A DNA stretch of 64,000 nucleotides from Maribacter sp. 1_MG-2023 (GTDB taxonomy: Bacteria; Bacteroidota; Bacteroidia; Flavobacteriales; Flavobacteriaceae): positions 372,001-436,000 of the forward strand of contig NZ_JAUOPN010000001.1 of NCBI RefSeq assembly GCF_030547005.1, written 5' to 3'. The notes below the pieces were generated by a model. It saw only the letters and a program-made list of their open reading frames with translations. It did no database searches and was not told where the DNA came from. Of this stretch, positions 1 to 8,840 are shown in pieces; position 1 is the first letter of the stretch; each line of letters starts with the position of its first letter. Position numbers and translations under genes: made by a program.

Positions 1-439
1 AATTGATATGTTTTAAATTGCCTAGTTCTGTAAATTCATTTTGCCATGCCTCTACTACTTTAATAATAGCATTAACCTCCATATCAGGAATTGTTAAAGA
101 ATGGTTGGGCGAGAAGCAAATAACCTTACAAATGCCGCTTTCACCTTCAGCGTGTAGTAAACCATCAGTATAATCGAACAATGGCGTATCGTTTAAAAGA
201 GCACCAAAATCATTTTTAAAAACTAATGTATTCTTGTAATCGGGGTTAGGTTCACCATTCATTCGGGCATTAGTAGGACACAGAAAACATTCAGAGTCAT
301 AATTGATTTTTTCTCTTTTTTCAAAAGATTCTGTTTTGCCTTGCCAAGGTCTTTTGGTTCTATGTGGTGATACCAAGATCCACTCACCAGTAAGTATATT
401 AAGTCTTCTATGTGGAGCGTTCGCTAATTCAGATTTCAT
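1..439 (-). CDS. galT: UDP-glucose--hexose-1-phosphate uridylyltransferase, N-terminal part (cut by window edge)
   Basis: About 146 codons starting at an ATG (complement of 437..439) and running off the window; the full family length is about 350 residues. The product exchanges UMP between UDP-glucose and galactose-1-phosphate in the Leloir pathway, in the cytoplasm. The translation shows the GalT N-terminal signatures TGEWILVSPHRTKRPWQG, the zinc-type pair CFLC, and NPDYKNTLVFKNDFGALL. It lies downstream of, and on the same strand as, the demethylase cassette, with 172 bases in between, so free D-galactose made there can enter the Leloir route. Family assignment is firm; the missing C-terminal catalytic HPH motif cannot be checked. 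Confidence 0.93.
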   Translation of the reverse strand, partial: MKSELANAPHRRLNILTGEWILVSPHRTKRPWQGKTESFEKREKINYDSECFLCPTNARMNGEPNPDYKNTLVFKNDFGALLNDTPLFDYTDGLLHAEGESGICKVICFSPNHSLTIPDMEVNAIIKVVEAWQNEFTELGNLKHIN

Positions 440-611
440 TTATGAGCTAAAAGTTTGAGGTTTTAATTAATTATAAAGCCTCTGATTTTTATTCTTTTTC
501 TTGAAACCTAATGTACAGGTATTGAGTAGGAAACGTAGATATTTAGACTTGACAAAAACTGAACAAAATAAATTTTCGGTATAATTGACTCTAAATCAGT
601 AATAAACGGGC

Positions 612-1409
612 TTACTTTATTTCGTTAAAGAAAATCAATGTTTTCTCAATATGTTTTTGCCAATAAGACCATTCGTGTTTGCCTTCGAATTCTTGGTAGG
701 TATGATTAATATCTGAGTTGTTCAGTTTTGTATGAAGTGCTCTATTGTACTCAATTAGTAAATCATCTTTACCACAATCAAAACGAAATGGAGGTAGCTC
801 TTTCTTATTTTGTTGCATCAACTTAAAAACATCTTCGTTTAACGCTTCGGTTTGACTATAATTAATTTCCTTTTCTTCTACAAATAAATGCATTTGATTG
901 GTGTTGGTAATAGAAGAATGACCTGAAAATCCTTTATATTTTTTAGGATATTTAGCAGCAAGACGCAAAGCACCATAGCCACCCATTGATAGACCAGAGA
1001 TAAATAAATTTGATGATGAACTTGTAGCATTAATATTTTCAATAACTGCATTGATTACATCTTCAACAATCCATTTTTCAAAATCAAGATTATTATGAGG
1101 TAGATATGCAGAGCCATCTCCCCATAATCCGTCAGAAGGCATTGCAATAACCATTGGTTGTATAAGCCCTTCAGTCATCATTCGTAAAACGGTAAAGTGT
1201 ACACCTGCTTTGTGTGCCCAAATCCAAGCACTACCGTACACGCCGTGAAGAAGCGTAACTATAGGTAAGTCTTTTAGATTTTCATCTGGGGGGACAAATA
1301 CACAAATGTCTCCACGACCTTTAAGATTAGGAGTCTTTACAGTAATAAATCTAAGATGATTATTTTCAAATTCAGGATTTGATATTTCTGTTGTTCTAAA
1401 TTTTGACAT
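612..1409 (-). CDS. Serine hydrolase, esterase D / S-formylglutathione hydrolase-like
   Basis: A 265-residue alpha/beta hydrolase with no signal peptide, so probably cytoplasmic. The nucleophile elbow GLSMGG places Ser141; Asp215 or Asp216 and His245 complete a likely triad, and LLHGVYGS around residue 56 forms the oxyanion region. The family includes S-formylglutathione hydrolase, which releases formate. It starts 6 bases downstream of the alcohol dehydrogenase stop and is the last gene of the P450 cassette. In related marine flavobacteria the equivalent dehydrogenase/hydrolase pair is implicated in detoxifying formaldehyde made by demethylation. Whether the substrate is a glutathione thioester, another thiol ester or a sugar ester cannot be read from the sequence. 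Confidence 0.8.
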   Translation of the reverse strand: MSKFRTTEISNPEFENNHLRFITVKTPNLKGRGDICVFVPPDENLKDLPIVTLLHGVYGSAWIWAHKAGVHFTVLRMMTEGLIQPMVIAMPSDGLWGDGSAYLPHNNLDFEKWIVEDVINAVIENINATSSSSNLFISGLSMGGYGALRLAAKYPKKYKGFSGHSSITNTNQMHLFVEEKEINYSQTEALNEDVFKLMQQNKKELPPFRFDCGKDDLLIEYNRALHTKLNNSDINHTYQEFEGKHEWSYWQKHIEKTLIFFNEIK

Positions 1410-1415
1410 ATTTGT

Positions 1416-2531
1416 TTATTCGAAAACGATTACACCTTTAGCATTTTTACCTGCCAGCATATCATCAAAAGCTTGTTGTAGATTTTCAATAGGGTATGTT
1501 CTGGTAATCATTTCATCTAACATCAAATCTCCTTTATCATACAAGCTTACTAATTTTGGAAAATCTATTTGTGGACGACATTTACCGTAAAGCGGATTAA
1601 TGTAAATTTTATCCCATTCAAATAAGTTCATATCTATAGAAATGGTTTCTTCTATACCACTAACTTGAACAGCTGTGCCTGCATTTCTAATCATTGCTAA
1701 CGGTGCTGCACCTAATGCCGGCACGGCTGTACACTCAAAAGCAAAATCGGCACCTCTACCTTCGGTTTCTGTTTTTACTTTCTCTGATGCCTGTAGTAAA
1801 CCTTTATCATTTCTATCTGCTAGAATTGTATGGGTTGCCCCAAACTGTTTTGCCATTTCAAGACGCTCTTCATTAATGTCAATAGCTATAATTTTTGATG
1901 CTCCAGAAATTCTAGCACCTTGTATAACATTTAAGCCAACTCCTCCAGTACCAATAATTACGGCAGAACTTCCTGCGGTTACTTTTGCCGTATTCACAGC
2001 AGAACCATAACCCGTCATAACTCCACAACTAATAATACTTGCAGAGGGCATAGGTAGATTACCATTAAATTTGACGCATGCCGATTCTTTCACCAAAGTA
2101 AACTCAGAAATAGTACCAATATTAAAAGAACGCTCAATAGGTTTATCATTCCATTTTGTTCCTTCTAAATGAGCGTGACCAGGAGTGAAGCCATTTCCGC
2201 CAGCGGTTACAGGCGAATTGTTTTCACAAATATGCTGATTGCCTTCTTGACACTGAAAACATTTCATACAAGGAGTAGCCCAATTTAAAATCACCTTATC
2301 GCCGACCTTAAAATCTGTAATAGCGCTGCCAATTTGTTCTACAATACCTGCGCCTTCATGACCTATAACAATTGGTTTGCCCCATGTTAGAGAATCGTGA
2401 TCGGTATGGCAAAGTCCGGCAGCTTTTATTTTAACGATTATTTCATCTGCTTTAGGTTCTGCTATAGTAACTGTATCTATGATAAATTTACCATCACCTG
2501 TTGCTATTGCGCATTTTGACTGTATTGACAT
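1416..2531 (-). CDS. Zinc-dependent alcohol dehydrogenase of the formaldehyde-handling type
   Basis: A 371-residue medium-chain dehydrogenase resembling class III (formaldehyde-oxidising) enzymes. Catalytic zinc ligands are Cys41, His58 with Glu59, and Cys169; the structural zinc site is Cys88, Cys91, Cys94 and Cys102. A Rossmann motif GTGGVGLNV near residue 194 binds NAD(P). It sits between the ferredoxin reductase (23-base gap) and the serine hydrolase (6-base gap), clearly one transcription unit. Oxidation of formaldehyde or of its adduct with a thiol fits the context, because the P450 upstream releases formaldehyde. Another alcohol or aldehyde substrate is possible. Confidence 0.88.
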   Translation of the reverse strand: MSIQSKCAIATGDGKFIIDTVTIAEPKADEIIVKIKAAGLCHTDHDSLTWGKPIVIGHEGAGIVEQIGSAITDFKVGDKVILNWATPCMKCFQCQEGNQHICENNSPVTAGGNGFTPGHAHLEGTKWNDKPIERSFNIGTISEFTLVKESACVKFNGNLPMPSASIISCGVMTGYGSAVNTAKVTAGSSAVIIGTGGVGLNVIQGARISGASKIIAIDINEERLEMAKQFGATHTILADRNDKGLLQASEKVKTETEGRGADFAFECTAVPALGAAPLAMIRNAGTAVQVSGIEETISIDMNLFEWDKIYINPLYGKCRPQIDFPKLVSLYDKGDLMLDEMITRTYPIENLQQAFDDMLAGKNAKGVIVFE

Positions 2532-2554
2532 TTTTTTTCTTTTTTGTACTGATT

Positions 2555-3799
2555 TTATATATAACTAGTAGGGGTTATGGCTATTGAAACATCTGAAAGT
2601 TTAAGCTTGTCAATTTTTTGATTTTTTTGAATAAATCTAATACCTAGCATATAGGCTTTTGCATTGTTTATGGCATCAACAGCAAGTAATTCATCATCCT
2701 TAAAATACCAAACCGATTGGCAGTTGTCTCTATCTGTTTCTATTCTCTTAATAGTTTGATTATAACCCTGCGATAAACCCACCATTTGTAGTTTTACATC
2801 ATATTGATCAGACCAAAACCAAGGTATGGAGTCATATGCTACAGCTTTGCCACAAATAGATTTTGCAGCAATTTTTGCTTGGTCTACAGCGTTTTGTACA
2901 GATTCTAATCTAATATATTTTTTGTAATGTGGATTAAAATGAAACGTACAATCGCCTAAAGCATATATGTTTGGGTCATTGGTTTTGCAGTTGGCATCAA
3001 CTTTAATTCCGTTTTCAATTTCTAAACCAGCTTCTTCGGCTAATTCAGTATTTACTTTAATGCCTACGCCAACAATAATGATATCTGCTTTATAGCTAGA
3101 GTTATCATCGCATTGAACTTCATTGATATTATTATCAAAATTAATAGATGTCACATTTTTATTTGATAAAACCGATACGCCATGTTTATGATGTAACTCT
3201 TTAAAATAGGTAGACATTTCTGGAGCGGTAACACGAGAAAGAACTCGTTCTTCGCGTTCCAATACGGTTACCGAAGCACCTAGTTTACTTAAAGAAGCAG
3301 CAGTTTCTAGACCAATGTACCCACCACCTATAATAATTACCTTGTTGTGGTCTTTGTTAAGAGATTTTCTAATATTAAGAGCATCTTCTGCCGTTCGCAT
3401 CGCAAAAACATTTTTTGCGCTATTCAATCCTTTTATTGGTGGAATAAAGGGGCGTGCTCCTGTAGTGAGAACTAATTTGTCATACTTCTGAACCGAACCA
3501 TCAGAAACAGTGACGCTTTTTTCTTTACGGTTAATTGAGCTGATGATTTTACCTAATTTAAGGGTAATCTTATCAGTCTCATAATTTTGTTTCGGAAACA
3601 GTAAATCTTGCTGAGTTCCTTCTTCACTTGTTAAGTATGCTTTAGATAAAGGCGGTCTGTGATATGGAAATTCTGGGTCGCGATCAAATAAAATAATATC
3701 ACCTTCCCAACCTTCTTTTCGTAAGGCGAAAGCAAAATTTACTCCAGCGTGACTTGCACCGATTACGACGCAAATTTTATTTGATGTTTCGGTAGACAT
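2555..3799 (-). CDS. FAD-dependent ferredoxin reductase, electron donor for the P450
   Basis: A 414-residue flavoprotein of the putidaredoxin/rhodocoxin reductase type. An FAD-binding fold starts at residue 10 (VVIGASHAG); the NAD(P)H-binding fold IIIGGGYIGLETA lies near residue 155; the second FAD motif IYALGDC is near residue 293. It passes electrons from NAD(P)H to the adjacent [2Fe-2S] ferredoxin. Its ATG overlaps the ferredoxin stop by one base (TAATG), so the two are translationally coupled. No signal peptide is present. This completes a class I, three-component P450 system. Confidence 0.92.
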   Translation of the reverse strand: MSTETSNKICVVIGASHAGVNFAFALRKEGWEGDIILFDRDPEFPYHRPPLSKAYLTSEEGTQQDLLFPKQNYETDKITLKLGKIISSINRKEKSVTVSDGSVQKYDKLVLTTGARPFIPPIKGLNSAKNVFAMRTAEDALNIRKSLNKDHNKVIIIGGGYIGLETAASLSKLGASVTVLEREERVLSRVTAPEMSTYFKELHHKHGVSVLSNKNVTSINFDNNINEVQCDDNSSYKADIIIVGVGIKVNTELAEEAGLEIENGIKVDANCKTNDPNIYALGDCTFHFNPHYKKYIRLESVQNAVDQAKIAAKSICGKAVAYDSIPWFWSDQYDVKLQMVGLSQGYNQTIKRIETDRDNCQSVWYFKDDELLAVDAINNAKAYMLGIRFIQKNQKIDKLKLSDVSIAITPTSYI

Positions 3800-4107
3800 T
3801 ATTTGGCAACATTTAAAACCACCCCATCAATAGCATCTGAAACATCTATTTGGCAACAAAGGCGACTGTATTCGCTAACATTATCATCAAATTCTAGCAT
3901 GTCACTTTCTAATTGACTAGGTGCTCCAACTTTGTCCCAAAACGCAGGCTCAACATGAACATGGCAAGTTGCACAAGAGCAAACTCCTCCACAATCACCA
4001 TCAATTCCTTTAACCTTATTCTGTACCGCAAGTTCCATTACACTACCTGTAGTAGCCTCCGTTATAATGGTGTCGTTATCGCTTGTTACAAATGTTATTT
4101 TTGCCAT
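3799..4107 (-). CDS. [2Fe-2S] ferredoxin, adrenodoxin/putidaredoxin type
   Basis: A 102-residue ferredoxin. The cluster ligands follow the Cys-x5-Cys-x2-Cys pattern, Cys39, Cys45 and Cys48, with the fourth at Cys85 in RLCCQID; Cys43 and Cys84 are additional cysteines near the cluster. It carries single electrons from the reductase encoded immediately downstream to the P450 encoded 20 bases upstream. Gene order P450, ferredoxin, reductase on one strand supports a dedicated redox chain. Confidence 0.95.
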   Translation of the reverse strand: MAKITFVTSDNDTIITEATTGSVMELAVQNKVKGIDGDCGGVCSCATCHVHVEPAFWDKVGAPSQLESDMLEFDDNVSEYSRLCCQIDVSDAIDGVVLNVAK

Positions 4108-4127
4108 ATTTAATGTATTAGTTTTTA

Positions 4128-5282
4128 TTAAGAGTTGAATTTAACGTGTAAACTGTCGAAGCCTACTTTACGTTTAAAGTGACCTAAATCTTCAATATTT
4201 TCTTTGTAATCTATGATGTCTATTGATTTGACTTCATCTAATAAAGTTGAAATCAAAATCTTTAGTATTTGTCTAGCATGTGTTGCTCCTAAGCAGTTAT
4301 GTGTGCCAAAGCCAAATGCTACATGCGGATTTATTTTTCTGTCGATAACAATTTCATTTGCATTCTCGAATACATTGGCATCACGATTGGCAGAAGCCCA
4401 ACAAAGTGATATTTTACTATCTGCTTTAAGTGCATGTTCACAAACGGTAGTATCTTCGGTTGTAATTCTTCCCATTTGTGTTAGCGGCGAAAAATATCTA
4501 ATTAATTCTTCTATAGTGTTATTCAATATTTCAGGCTCATTGCGCAACCTTTCTAATGATTCTGGATGTTCAGAAAAATAAGAAATGGAATTTGTAACGG
4601 CATTTATAACAGTATCTCTACCGCCAGCAAAAGTTAGAATAATAACACCCTTAACTTCTTCTTTGGTCAGCTTTTTACCATTAGCCTCAGATGCAAGTAA
4701 CACAGAATACAAATCGTCTGTTGGGGCGGCACTTGCTCTTTCAATTTCCTTGTCAATATAATCATACAAAACATTAGCCTTGTCAACATCTAAAGCAGAG
4801 CCTTCACTTCTAAAAACATGTGTACCCCATGAAATCCATGTTTCAGCTTGCGCGTATGGCGTGTTTAATAAAAGGGTTAATGCTCGTGATTGTAATGGTA
4901 AAGCAAATTCACTAACAATATCTAAAGAGTTCCTTTTTAAAACCTCTTTGACTAAAGATTGAATTTGATTCTTAAGCTTTGCTGTATATTCTTCCTCTAG
5001 AGGTCGTTTGAACCACGGGTCTAAAATATCTCTAAAACCTTTATGTAATGGTGGGTCTACTTCAAACGGGATCTGACGTATATCTCTTATATTTTCTTCG
5101 GATGGAATAACGATTCGCCCAGGTGCAGCTCCAGATTGATAGGTTTTTGCATTATGCGCACACTTTCTAACATCTTTATGACCTAAAACCATGGTGACTT
5201 CTTCACCCTGATCGTCCATCTTGCCAAATCCTTTTTCAATTCTTTCCTTTTCAAAAGGGTCTAGAAACTTGCTCTTATCCAT
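4128..5282 (-). CDS. Cytochrome P450, probable 6-O-methyl-D-galactose demethylase (CYP236A-like)
   Basis: A 384-residue soluble P450 without membrane anchor. The heme-thiolate loop FGFGTHNCLG gives Cys330 as axial ligand; the K-helix ExxR is Glu259/Arg262; the I-helix carries AGGRDT at residues 219-224. It leads a five-gene minus-strand unit with its own ferredoxin, reductase, dehydrogenase and hydrolase, beside galT and in a galactan locus. That organisation matches the P450 systems of Zobellia and Formosa that oxidatively demethylate 6-O-methyl-D-galactose from porphyran, giving galactose and formaldehyde. The P450 family is certain; the substrate is inferred from context. The divergent AraC gene starts 158 bases away. 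Confidence 0.93.
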   Translation of the reverse strand: MDKSKFLDPFEKERIEKGFGKMDDQGEEVTMVLGHKDVRKCAHNAKTYQSGAAPGRIVIPSEENIRDIRQIPFEVDPPLHKGFRDILDPWFKRPLEEEYTAKLKNQIQSLVKEVLKRNSLDIVSEFALPLQSRALTLLLNTPYAQAETWISWGTHVFRSEGSALDVDKANVLYDYIDKEIERASAAPTDDLYSVLLASEANGKKLTKEEVKGVIILTFAGGRDTVINAVTNSISYFSEHPESLERLRNEPEILNNTIEELIRYFSPLTQMGRITTEDTTVCEHALKADSKISLCWASANRDANVFENANEIVIDRKINPHVAFGFGTHNCLGATHARQILKILISTLLDEVKSIDIIDYKENIEDLGHFKRKVGFDSLHVKFNS

Positions 5283-5440
5283 GGTGTTGACTATTATTTA
5301 TTTTTAAAAAGTATACTCGCAAATATGAATAAACTATTGGTGCGTTAATTAATCTTTATTAGCCTATATAGTGCTTATTTTGACATTTTGATAGGTATAT
5401 TGATGTTTTATATATCATAATAGATTATAATTGCTATTAT

Positions 5441-6298
5441 ATGAAAGCACAATTTGAAAAGATAAATTCTAAGCAAAGTGCATTATATGCGTTTGTTTAT
5501 GAGGATGTTGAGTTTGATGCGCCTTGGCATTTTCACCCAGAATATGAACTAACTTATATTGTTAAAGGGAAAGGGATGAGGTACGTAGGTAATAGCATTC
5601 AAAAGTTCGAAGAAGGTGATTTTGTTTTAATAGGTGCAAATTTGCCGCATTGCTGGAAAAACACAGATTTACATATTGGGAATGTGAAGTCGGTTGTTTT
5701 TCAATGGAACGATTTGTTTTTAGGGGAGAACTGGTTTCAAAAAGAAGAGTTTTATCAAATTAATTTATTGTTAAAAAAAGCTGCGAAAGGAATATTGTTT
5801 CATTCGTATTCCTCAAAAAAATCAGCAAAGAGATTGATGGCTATTATAGAGAAAAAACCCTTAGACAGATTATTGAGTTTTTTAGAATTACTAGAAGAAT
5901 TGGCATTGGTAAATTCATTCGAGTTATTAACGACTACCAGTTTCTCGCCAAATCTTAATTTAAAAGCGAACAATAGAATTGATGTAGTGTACGATTATGT
6001 GGAGAAGAACTATAATTCCAAAATTAAATTAGATGATGTATCTACTTTGGTATCTATGAGTAATGAAGCGTTTTGCCGTTTTTTTAAAAAATCGCTTAAT
6101 AAGTCATTTTTTACCTTTATAAATGAATACCGTATTAACCTTGCCAGTAAAATGCTAATTGAAACAAACAAACAAGTAAGCCAAATTGCTTACGATTGTG
6201 GGTATGAAAGTCTGCCTTTTTTTTACAGACAATTTCAAAAATATATGAATTGTTCACCAAAGGTTTTTAAAAATCAATATTTGAAAATGAATTCATAA
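5441..6298 (+). CDS. AraC-family transcriptional regulator
   Basis: A 285-residue regulator with an N-terminal cupin sugar-sensing domain (WHFHPEYELTYIVKGKG and GDFVLIGANLPHCW, residues about 28-78) and a C-terminal double helix-turn-helix (about 185-283, including VSQIAYDCGYESLPFFYRQF). It is divergent from the P450 cassette and shares a 158-base intergenic region, so it most likely controls that cassette, possibly in response to a methylated or free galactose. The effector and the operator are not visible. Confidence 0.9.
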   Translation: MKAQFEKINSKQSALYAFVYEDVEFDAPWHFHPEYELTYIVKGKGMRYVGNSIQKFEEGDFVLIGANLPHCWKNTDLHIGNVKSVVFQWNDLFLGENWFQKEEFYQINLLLKKAAKGILFHSYSSKKSAKRLMAIIEKKPLDRLLSFLELLEELALVNSFELLTTTSFSPNLNLKANNRIDVVYDYVEKNYNSKIKLDDVSTLVSMSNEAFCRFFKKSLNKSFFTFINEYRINLASKMLIETNKQVSQIAYDCGYESLPFFYRQFQKYMNCSPKVFKNQYLKMNS

Positions 6299-6448
6299 TT
6301 TATTTGATTTGTACTTTTAATTCTATTAGGTTTCAAGATTAAAATTAGTATTGGCAGAATATTTCTTGATTTATTTTATAGAGAAACATATATTTTAGCC
6401 AGAGTGTAATTGAATTATTAATTAAATTTTTTCTTTGAGAATATACTT

Positions 6449-8083
6449 ATGAAAAGAATACTGTCTGTATTATGCTTGCTTACCATTACCATAGGTTATG
6501 CTCAAAATAATTTAAAAGATATTAGTGCTAAACAAGCCTTTGAAAGAGCATTAGAATTGAGATTCCAAAACCCTGATAGTGCTGTGGCTTTATTGGATTA
6601 TAGTAGTAATAATTATTTACAATTAAATGATACGGTTGGTACCACATATAGTTTGTTAGAGAAAGCTTATGTGTTCGAAAATACTGCGCGATACGCAAAC
6701 TCATATGATGCTTTATGGACAGCGTTAATTTTAAATGATAAAAGAGACGATGATAAATTGAAATCTATCATTTTCGTTAGACTGGGCAGAATATACAGTT
6801 ATAATAAAAGGGTTGAAGAGTCTTATAAGTATTTAAAATCTTCTTTAGAACTACAGAAAAGAAGAGTTGAGAAATTAAACCTAAAAAAGTCTGTATTAGT
6901 ACCCTATTATTACTCTTTGGCAAAGACGAGTAGAGAGTTGCAAGAAAATAACGTTGCTCGTATTTATTTAGACAGTTGTTATTTATATTTTTCTGATGAG
7001 GTTGATATTCAGCCATTAGCTCATTTGGAGTATAGGGGCAAAGAATATCTTGACTTTGAGAAGGCTGTTTTGTTGGAAAGAGAAGATAATAATCAAGAGG
7101 CAATAGCAATAATGGAGGGTGTAATACCTTATTTTCAAAAAAATGAGCCAACTTATCTCGTATTAATTTATAAGTATTTGGGCGACATGTATCTTAATAT
7201 TTCTAATTTAAAAAAGAGTGAAGAACTATATAGAAAATCTTTAGATATTTCAGAAAATTATAAAAGTCATCTGGACTTTACACCATTGGTCTATGAAAAT
7301 CTCACTGAATTATACCTTAGAAAAAATGAATATAAGAATGCCTTTAAAAGTTTAAAGAAGGCCAAAGAGCTAGATGCTAAATTTTTTGATGGTAGAAGTT
7401 CTATAAACCAATCTTTATTAGAAATAAAAGATAACTATCGAATAGAAAAAGATCGACAAGAAAAACAAATTCAAGAACAATATTTAAAGCAACTTGAGCA
7501 AGAAGAAGAGATTAGTAAACTTCAATTGATTATTCTGATAGGGTCTATTATCTTTTTACTAATTATAGGTTATGGTTATTTAAATTATTTAAGAACAAAA
7601 CATACAAATGAAAAAATATTCATAGAAAAAAATAAGGAATTGGAAATAAAAAAGCAACAAGCTCTTATTGATATAAAGAATAAAGAATTAGCATCGTCGG
7701 CATTACAGTTGATAGAAAAAGATGAATTTTTGAAAGAGATAAAATCTAAGGTTAGTGTTGGTACAGATAAGAATAAAATTCACGAAATAAATAAGGTGCT
7801 AAGGTCAATATCGACTAATAATAATAATAATTGGGATGAGTTTAAGCATCGATTTATCTCAGTAAACAAGGACTTTTACAATAAAATTTTTGAGAAATTT
7901 CCTAGCTTAAGTCAAAGTGATCAAAAGATTTGTGCATTGATAAAATTGAACATGTCTAGTAAAGATATGGCGAGGTTATTAGGTATATCTGTAGAGTCTG
8001 TACATACTTCAAGACATCGTATTCGCAAAAAAATGGAACTACCAAGAAATGTAAATTTAGAAGATTACATTAATTCTATTTAA
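6449..8083 (+). CDS. Membrane-anchored TPR sensor with LuxR-type DNA-binding domain
   Basis: A 544-residue protein with a signal peptide (cleavage after GYAQ, about residue 19), a helical TPR-like region to about residue 350, one transmembrane segment at about 357-380, a charged coiled coil, and a C-terminal LuxR-type helix-turn-helix (DMARLLGISVESVHTSRHRI, about 505-524). The layout puts the TPR part in the periplasm and the DNA-binding part in the cytoplasm. No kinase or receiver is present, so it is a one-component membrane regulator. It precedes the susC/susD/VCBS group and probably controls it. The ligand is unknown. Confidence 0.82.
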   Translation: MKRILSVLCLLTITIGYAQNNLKDISAKQAFERALELRFQNPDSAVALLDYSSNNYLQLNDTVGTTYSLLEKAYVFENTARYANSYDALWTALILNDKRDDDKLKSIIFVRLGRIYSYNKRVEESYKYLKSSLELQKRRVEKLNLKKSVLVPYYYSLAKTSRELQENNVARIYLDSCYLYFSDEVDIQPLAHLEYRGKEYLDFEKAVLLEREDNNQEAIAIMEGVIPYFQKNEPTYLVLIYKYLGDMYLNISNLKKSEELYRKSLDISENYKSHLDFTPLVYENLTELYLRKNEYKNAFKSLKKAKELDAKFFDGRSSINQSLLEIKDNYRIEKDRQEKQIQEQYLKQLEQEEEISKLQLIILIGSIIFLLIIGYGYLNYLRTKHTNEKIFIEKNKELEIKKQQALIDIKNKELASSALQLIEKDEFLKEIKSKVSVGTDKNKIHEINKVLRSISTNNNNNWDEFKHRFISVNKDFYNKIFEKFPSLSQSDQKICALIKLNMSSKDMARLLGISVESVHTSRHRIRKKMELPRNVNLEDYINSI

Positions 8084-8581
8084 ACACATATAGCTTATAA
8101 TTAAGTGCAAATTTGTCGACTGGTAAACTTTATATCAAGTCGATAAACTTAATGATTCTTTGATATTGGGTTATTTTCTTGATGATTTTTTAAAATTAAT
8201 GGAACATAACTGCATTCACACTTCTCAAATTACAATCAAATAGATATTTAAAAATTAGCTGCACTTATAGAGCTGCTTTGAGTTACGGCATCATATTGAT
8301 TGTTTATTGTTTAATCATAAATGAGTGCGCTATAAAATTTTCTTTTGATAAAAATTTTAACCCAGTAGCACCTAATTATCCCGTTACCGGAATAATTATT
8401 TATTACGAAAAATTAATTCTTTGAGCATAAAAATAAATTTGAGCTGATAAGCGTAGAAAAGTACAGTTGATAAAATTGCTTTAGAAAATACCCAAATTCA
8501 GTTCTAGATTATGATATAAATGAAGGTATTATAATTAATAATGCAGAGTAGATTTAAGTAAAATAATCTGGATTTATAAGT

Positions 8582-8620
8582 AAAAAAAGATAGTCTGTAA
8601 AGACAGTCTTTTTTTTGATA
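8582..8620 (+). terminator. Possible intrinsic terminator
   Basis: An imperfect inverted repeat (AAAAAAGATAGTCTGT, then ACAGTCTTTTTTTT) ending in a run of T on the plus strand. It lies 500 bases after the TPR-LuxR stop and 220 bases before susC. Two mismatches in the stem make it weaker than the other terminators in this window. Confidence 0.45.
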
Positions 8621-8733
8621 AATATTTCAACTTCAAGACAAAAAACATTTGAAAGCGTTGAAAAACCGACATTTTAGCGCTTGAGTCAAGTTCTTGTACA
8701 GTTTTAAAATGGTAAAAAAAATAGAGTTATAAT

Positions 8734-8741
8734 TAGTTTTG
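8734..8741 (+). promoter_or_regulatory. Candidate -7 box for susC
   Basis: TAGTTTTG matches the Bacteroidota -7 consensus TAnnTTTG and lies about 100 bases upstream of the susC start. No convincing -33 TTTG partner is visible, so an activator may be needed or the match may be chance. Confidence 0.35.
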
Positions 8742-8840
8742 TTCAATCACAGGCTTAAAAATTATGGATACATTAAAATATTAACAATAATCTTAATTCA
8801 ACTGTAAGTCTAATAACTCAAGCAAATTTTATTTAAACCA

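Larger units (their letters stand above)
8084..8840 (+). other. Long non-coding leader/promoter region before susC
   Basis: 757 AT-rich bases without a credible gene on either strand. It holds a hairpin with a T-tract (8582..8620), a candidate -7 box (8734..8741) and an imperfect direct repeat of GTCGA...TAAACTT near 8118 and 8139. The length is unusual compared with the other gaps here and leaves room for regulator binding sites. Confidence 0.5.
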
